Shown here one piece after another: positions 59,988 through 64,000 of a stretch of 64,000 nt of DNA (the stretch's first letter is position 1; the number at the start of each line of letters is the position of its first letter). Under the pieces are notes generated by a model. The model was not told where the DNA came from. It made no database searches and worked only from the letters and a program-made list of their open reading frames with translations. The translations under genes were made by a program, and so were the position numbers. This DNA is from Rhodosalinus halophilus. Lineage in GTDB: Bacteria; Pseudomonadota; Alphaproteobacteria; Rhodobacterales; Rhodobacteraceae. Location of the stretch: NCBI RefSeq assembly GCF_003298775.1, contig NZ_QNTQ01000004.1, forward strand, positions 186,001-250,000. Reading direction: 5' to 3'.

Positions 59988-60087
59988 GGCTCTCCGCTTA
60001 GCGCAGCCCGGCGGCGGCGTCACGCGGCCAACGGTCACATTCGCGCAAGGCATGGACAGATGAGGGCCGGCGGCCTACTGCCCATGC

Positions 60088-60309
60088 ATGATGGAAGAGA
60101 TCGACGCCATCGGGCTGCGATGCCCCCTGCCCGTCCTGCGCCTGCGCAAACGGCTCGCTGCGCTCGCGCCCGGCGCGCGCGTCCGGCTTCTGGCGGACGA
60201 TCCGCTGGCGCAGGTGGACGTGCCGCATTTCTGCACCGAACAAGGGCATGTGCTCGAGGACGCCGGCGAAGAGGCCGGCGTCCTGCGCTTCACGATCCGG
60301 CGCGGCTGA
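60088..60309 (+). CDS. TusA/SirA-like sulfur-carrier protein
   Basis: 73 residues. The active cysteine is in LRCPLPVLRLRK (residue about 12), the family's CPxP motif. Its small alpha/beta fold carries persulfide sulfur, for tRNA thiolation or cofactor synthesis. Two ATGs in a row start it. It could help supply sulfur to molybdenum cofactor or tRNA; its neighbour ccdA is a redox gene. It is not far from the mod/moa block, but no operon link is visible. Confidence 0.9.
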   Translation: MMEEIDAIGLRCPLPVLRLRKRLAALAPGARVRLLADDPLAQVDVPHFCTEQGHVLEDAGEEAGVLRFTIRRG

Positions 60310-60320
60310 GCCGCCGCGCC

Positions 60321-63077
60321 TTATCGCGGGCCGAGCATCCACCAGCCGCGCTTCTTCGGCTTGGACTTTTCCTCGTCCTCCTGGGCGGGGCCGACGGTCT
60401 CGGGTACCTTGTCTTCCTCGCGCGATGCGCCTGCAGCCTCATCGCGCGCGCTGCCCTCGGCTGCGGGACGCGGCGCAGCCTTCTCGGTCCGGCGTTCGGA
60501 GTCCGCGGGCGCCGGTGCCGGACCGCGCGCCTCCGGCGCAGCGGGTGCCTCCTCCGCCTTCGGCGCAGCGGGTGCCTCCTCCGCCTCCGGCGCAGCGGGT
60601 GCCTCCTCCGACTCCGGCGTAGCCGTTGCTTCCTCCGCCACCGGAGCCGTGGTGCTTGCCACGGCCTCTTCCTGGGCGCCCTGACCGCCCGGCGCAGGCG
60701 CCGCCTCCGCGCCGGCTTCGGACACGGTCTCGGCGGCGGGGGCATCGCCCTCGGCCTTCGCGGTCTTCGGCTTGCGCGACGAGCTGCTGCGCTTTCGCGT
60801 CGTGCGGCGCTTGGGCGCGGGCGCTTCCGCTTCGGCGTCCGCCTTTTCGGCCTCGGCAGGAGCCTCCTCGGCAGCCGCGGGGGACTCACCGGCAGGATGC
60901 GGGCTCTGCGACTCGGCCTCGAGCGGCTCGCCCGCCTCGGCAGGAGACTGCGCCCCGGCGCTCGCCGAGAGCGACATGTCCTCGCCGTTCTCCTGACCGG
61001 CCTGCGCCCCGGAGGACGAGGGTTTCCGCCGACGCCGGCGGCGGCGCTTCTTCTTGGCGGGCTTGGGCTCTTCGGCGGCCTGCGCCTCTTCGGGGGCCTC
61101 GGCAGGCTCTTCCTGCGTCTCCTCCTGCATGGCGGAAGCCGCCAGCGAGACGACCGGCGCGGCGGTGTCTGGCACGGGCCGCGTCGCCTGCTTGAACTTC
61201 TCGACGACGTAGTCGGGGCTCACCAGCATCGGATCGCCCTCGACGCGCACGGAAAGACCGTAGCGCGCCTCGATCTGCGCGATGTGCTCGCGCTTCTGAT
61301 TCATCAGGAAGTTGGCGATCGCCACGGGGCACTTGATCAGCACCTCGCGCGAGCGGCCGCGCACGCCCTCTTCCTCGATCTGGCGCAGGATGGCCAGCGC
61401 AAGGTTGTCGTCCGAGCGGATCAGCCCGGTGCCGTGGCAGGCCGGGCAGGGCTGCGTCGTCGCCTCGATCATGCCGGGGCGCAGGCGCTGGCGGCTCATC
61501 TCCAGAAGGCCGAAGCCCGAGATGCGGCCCACCTGGATGCGCGCCCGATCGTTCTTGAGCTTGTCCTTGAGCTTCTTCTCGACGGCGGCGTTGTTCTTGC
61601 GCTCGTCCATGTCGATGAAGTCGATGACGATGAGTCCCGCAAGGTCGCGCAGCCGCAGCTGGCGCGCGATCTCCTCGGCCGCCTCGAGGTTGGTCTTGAG
61701 CGCCGTCTCCTCGATCGAGCCCTCGCGGGTGGCCTTGCCCGAGTTCACGTCGATCGCCACGAGCGCCTCGGTCACGCCGATCACGATGTATCCGCCCGAC
61801 TTGAGCTGGACGGTGGGGTTGAACATCGAGCCCAGATAGCTCTCGACCTGGTAGCGGGCGAAGAGCGGAAGCGGGTCCTGGTAGTGCTTCACGTTCTTCG
61901 CGTGGGACGGCATGATCATCTTCATGAAGTCCTTGGCGTTGCGGTAGCCCGCCTCGCCCTCGACCAGGACTTCGTCGATCTCGCGGTTGTACAGGTCGCG
62001 GATCGATCGCTTGATGAGGTCGCCCTCTTCGTAGATCTTCGCGGGCGCGATCGACTGCAGCGTGAGTTCGCGGATCTGCTCCCAAAGACGCTGGAGATAT
62101 TCGTAGTCGCGCTTGATCTCGGTCTTGGTGCGCTTCGCCCCCGCTGTCCGCACGATGAGGCCCGCGCCGCGCGGCACGTCGAGCGACTGCGCGATCTCCT
62201 TGAGCTTCTTGCGGTCGGCCGCGTTGGTGATCTTGCGGCTGATGCCGCCGCCGCGCGCCGTGTTGGGCATCAGCACGCAATAGCGCCCGGCCAGCGAGAG
62301 ATAGGTGGTCAGCGCCGCGCCCTTGTTGCCGCGCTCTTCCTTGACGACCTGGACCAGCATGATCTGCCGGACCTTGATGACCTCCTGGATCTTGTACTTG
62401 CGCGGACGCGGCTTGCGCGGCGGGCGAATGTCCTCCTGATCGTCGACTTCCGAGACGGCCTCGATCGTCTCGTCACGCTCGGCGGCGTGATCGGCCGCGA
62501 CGAAGGGCGCCTCCTCCTCGTCGTCGCCATTGGGTTCCGCGGCAGCGCCGTTGCCCTCGGGTTCCTCGACCGGGGTCTCGCCGACGCGCTCCATCGGGGA
62601 GAGACCCTCTTCGCCGTCGGAGAGGTCGATGGTCTCCATCCCCTCGATCGACTCGGAAACGATATCGCCCTTGGCGACGGCGTCCTGATCCTTGGCCTTG
62701 GCGGCCTTCGAGCGGCTGCGCGAGCGGGCGGGCTTCTTCGGCTTCTTCCCTTCGTCCTCGGCCTCGTCGCGGGCGCGCTGCGCCTCGGCGTAGGCGCGCT
62801 CCTCCTCCATCAGCGCCTCGCGGTCGGCGACGGGGATCTGGTAGTAATCCGGGTGGATTTCCGAGAAGGCGAGAAAGCCGTGCCGGTTGCCGCCGTAATC
62901 GACGAAGGCGGCCTGCAGCGACGGCTCTACGCGCGTGACCTTGGCGAGATAGATGTTGCCGGCCAGCTGGCGCTTGTTGACCGACTCGAAATCGAAGTCC
63001 TCGACCTTGTTTCCGTCCACCACCACGACGCGGGTCTCCTCCGCGTGGGTGGCGTCGATGAGCATTTTCTTTGGCAT
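60321..63077 (-). CDS. rne: Ribonuclease E
   Basis: 918 residues from MPKKMLIDATHAEE; ATG at 63086 or GTG at 63092 are alternatives. Central nuclease of mRNA decay and rRNA processing. The S1 domain (about 35-245) is split by an acidic and basic insertion of roughly 150 residues (near 80-225), as in other alphaproteobacteria. The catalytic aspartate region GLIVIDFIDMDER and the zinc-link CPACHGTG (near 400) are present. The C-terminal third is disordered, with arginine-rich KKKRRRRRRRK and a repeat EEAPAAPEA, the scaffold for the degradosome. Confidence 0.95.
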   Translation of the reverse strand: MPKKMLIDATHAEETRVVVVDGNKVEDFDFESVNKRQLAGNIYLAKVTRVEPSLQAAFVDYGGNRHGFLAFSEIHPDYYQIPVADREALMEEERAYAEAQRARDEAEDEGKKPKKPARSRSRSKAAKAKDQDAVAKGDIVSESIEGMETIDLSDGEEGLSPMERVGETPVEEPEGNGAAAEPNGDDEEEAPFVAADHAAERDETIEAVSEVDDQEDIRPPRKPRPRKYKIQEVIKVRQIMLVQVVKEERGNKGAALTTYLSLAGRYCVLMPNTARGGGISRKITNAADRKKLKEIAQSLDVPRGAGLIVRTAGAKRTKTEIKRDYEYLQRLWEQIRELTLQSIAPAKIYEEGDLIKRSIRDLYNREIDEVLVEGEAGYRNAKDFMKMIMPSHAKNVKHYQDPLPLFARYQVESYLGSMFNPTVQLKSGGYIVIGVTEALVAIDVNSGKATREGSIEETALKTNLEAAEEIARQLRLRDLAGLIVIDFIDMDERKNNAAVEKKLKDKLKNDRARIQVGRISGFGLLEMSRQRLRPGMIEATTQPCPACHGTGLIRSDDNLALAILRQIEEEGVRGRSREVLIKCPVAIANFLMNQKREHIAQIEARYGLSVRVEGDPMLVSPDYVVEKFKQATRPVPDTAAPVVSLAASAMQEETQEEPAEAPEEAQAAEEPKPAKKKRRRRRRRKPSSSGAQAGQENGEDMSLSASAGAQSPAEAGEPLEAESQSPHPAGESPAAAEEAPAEAEKADAEAEAPAPKRRTTRKRSSSSRKPKTAKAEGDAPAAETVSEAGAEAAPAPGGQGAQEEAVASTTAPVAEEATATPESEEAPAAPEAEEAPAAPKAEEAPAAPEARGPAPAPADSERRTEKAAPRPAAEGSARDEAAGASREEDKVPETVGPAQEDEEKSKPKKRGWWMLGPR
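60531..60638. repeat. 27-base tandem repeat in the rne C-terminal region
   Basis: Three near-identical units (60531-60557, 60558-60584, 60585-60611) and a degenerate fourth (60612-60638), with core GCGCAGCGGGTGCCTCCTCC. They encode PAAP-E/K-AEEA-type nonapeptides. Copy number probably varies between strains. Confidence 0.75.
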
Positions 63078-63521
63078 GTCGTCCATTTGCACGAGGGCCT
63101 TCGGCGCGCGCCCGAAAGGCGCGGCGCCAGGCGCCCGTGTCTTGTCTGTGCGATTGATGCTGCGCGGCAGAGCGGGCTTCGTCCCGGCGACCTGTTCTTG
63201 CGATCGGGTCCTCTGCGCGTCATCGCGGTTCTACTCCGACACCCCCTCGGGGGCATCCGTTCGGGGCCCTCCGCGGGTGCGGTCCGGGCAATCTTGCCGG
63301 CGCGGGGCCGGATCGGTCTGTTCCGGACCGTCGGGCCTTGTCGCCCTGGAGCGTCTGGAAACAGAGAAACTTTCGCTGCGGTGCCGGCCGGAGTGCCGCC
63401 CGCCTGCCGGACAACATAAGGGCACCGGCGCGCGGATTACAATGGCAAAAACGTTAACATGACAAGAACCCGCATGCGCGGCGGCGGCGCCCTCCACCGG
63501 GCTGCCCATGCCCGCCGGGAT
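63078..63521 (-). promoter_or_regulatory. rne promoter and long 5' leader
   Basis: No gene in these 444 bases. On the minus strand TTGTCA (63460-63465), 18 bases, TGTAAT (63436-63441) form a good promoter, with transcription starting near 63428. That gives a leader of roughly 350 bases before rne. Long rne leaders are known to mediate autoregulation in other bacteria. The leader is GC-rich, with several inverted repeats. Confidence 0.5.
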
Positions 63522-64000
63522 CTAGAGATAGTCGGCCCGCTGCAGCCCGTATTTCGCCATCTTCTCGTTGAGGGTCCGTCGCGGCAGCGACAGCTCCTCC
63601 ATCACCGCCGAGATCGAACCGCGATGGCGGCGCATGGTGTTGTCGATCAGCATGCGCTCGAAGGCCTCGACGTATTCCTTGAGCGGCTTTCCTTCCGTGG
63701 TCATCACAGGGCGCATGTCGTCATGGTCGTTCATCAGAAGCGACGAGATCGACCCCTGCCCCCGCCGCGCCTGCAGCACCGCGCGCTCGGCGAGGTTGAT
63801 GAGCTGGCGGACGTTGCCCGGCCAGGGCGCCTGCAGAAGCTGCGCGGCCTCCTGCGCGCTGACGTTGGGCGTCTCGCAGCCGTATTCCTCGGCGAACTGC
63901 TCCGTGAGGCGGGTGAAGAGCGTCAGGATGTCCTCGCCCCGCGCCCTGAGCGGCGGGACGACGATCTTGAGCGCGGCCAGCCGGTAGTAGAGATCGGGCC
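63522..64000 (-). CDS. dctD: DctD-type sigma-54 response regulator, 3' part
   Basis: About 159 C-terminal codons; the gene continues beyond the window. AAA+ end GPDLYYRLAALKIVVPPL and PWPGNVRQLINLAERAVLQ, then a Fis-type helix-turn-helix RGSISAVMEELSLPRRTLNEKMAKYGL. It activates sigma-54 promoters, most likely for C4-dicarboxylate transport, given the KYGLxRxDY tail seen in DctD. Its receiver domain and the sensor kinase are outside. The stop is followed by the rne promoter region. Confidence 0.85.
   Translation of the reverse strand, partial: PDLYYRLAALKIVVPPLRARGEDILTLFTRLTEQFAEEYGCETPNVSAQEAAQLLQAPWPGNVRQLINLAERAVLQARRGQGSISSLLMNDHDDMRPVMTTEGKPLKEYVEAFERMLIDNTMRRHRGSISAVMEELSLPRRTLNEKMAKYGLQRADYL

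Noticed and set aside
59367-63419. A 1350-codon open frame on the plus strand opposite ccdA and rne
   Set aside because: It is antisense to well-supported genes and is arginine/leucine/alanine-biased, as expected from GC-rich third positions. It has no domain and no ribosome-binding site.

Overview
The window looks like chromosomal DNA of a high-GC alphaproteobacterium of the family Rhodobacteraceae (Roseobacter/Rhodobacter relatives). The evidence is the pccB-(small genes)-pccA layout with a PccR-type regulator, an RNase E whose S1 domain carries a long insertion, the ubiA/rsmE/gshA neighbourhood, several TRAP and TTT transporters, and the strongly GC-biased third codon positions. It is mostly housekeeping and catabolic DNA. 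One clearly lower-GC island is present (about 8.8-10.1 kb). There are no rRNA genes, CRISPR arrays, transposases or phage genes that I can recognise.

Layout. 1-7.2 kb: propionyl-CoA carboxylase locus (pccA cut by the window edge, three small genes, pccB), a Bcr/CflA-type efflux pump and the XRE/ScfR regulator PccR, with TTTGCAAA-type sites upstream of pccB/MFS and of pccR. 7.2-11.1 kb: YdcH-family protein, EamA transporter, then a DNA methylase gene broken into N- and C-terminal remnants around a two-gene restriction-modification cassette (MT-A70 methyltransferase plus BglII-like endonuclease), then yebC. 11.3-18.7 kb: TctCBA tricarboxylate transporter, an SLC13/TrkA-C permease, a gamma-butyrobetaine hydroxylase-like oxygenase and an FMN-dependent alpha-hydroxy-acid oxidase. 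18.8-23.4 kb: pyruvate carboxylase, an exported alpha/beta hydrolase and tRNA-Gly(GCC). 23.6-31.1 kb: probable sugar-acid catabolic locus (2-hydroxyacid dehydrogenase, TRAP DctPQM, FAH-type hydratase, IlvD/Edd dehydratase, beta-hydroxyacid dehydrogenase).

31-38 kb: htpX, a VIT1/CCC1 transporter, an overlapping ribF-ycgN-threonine aldolase operon, MaoC hydratase, a TIGR01459-type HAD phosphatase with its ribosome-binding site buried in a hairpin, and manganese pyrophosphatase. 38-42 kb: a palindrome cluster, phosphomannomutase, and a capsule-export pair (KpsE-like and KpsT). 42.2-51.99 kb: DUF3253, ileS, gshA, a membrane protein, rsmE, ubiA, and an OmpA/coiled-coil pair. 52-56.5 kb: molybdenum block moaE-moaD-pgsA then modC-modB-modA-modE, with two inverted repeats that look like ModE operators. 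56.5-60.3 kb: cytochrome P450 coupled to an unusual membrane alpha/beta hydrolase, ccdA and a TusA-like protein. 60.3-64 kb: rne with a roughly 350-base leader, and the 3' end of a DctD-type sigma-54 activator.

The most notable items are the BglII-like restriction-modification cassette replacing the core of another methylase, a family of two-hairpin cloverleaf-like palindromic elements (one inside rsmE coding sequence), the Shine-Dalgarno-sequestering hairpin at 36.83-36.86 kb, the palindrome cluster at 37.97-38.09 kb, and the predicted ModE boxes linking the P450 operon end to modE.
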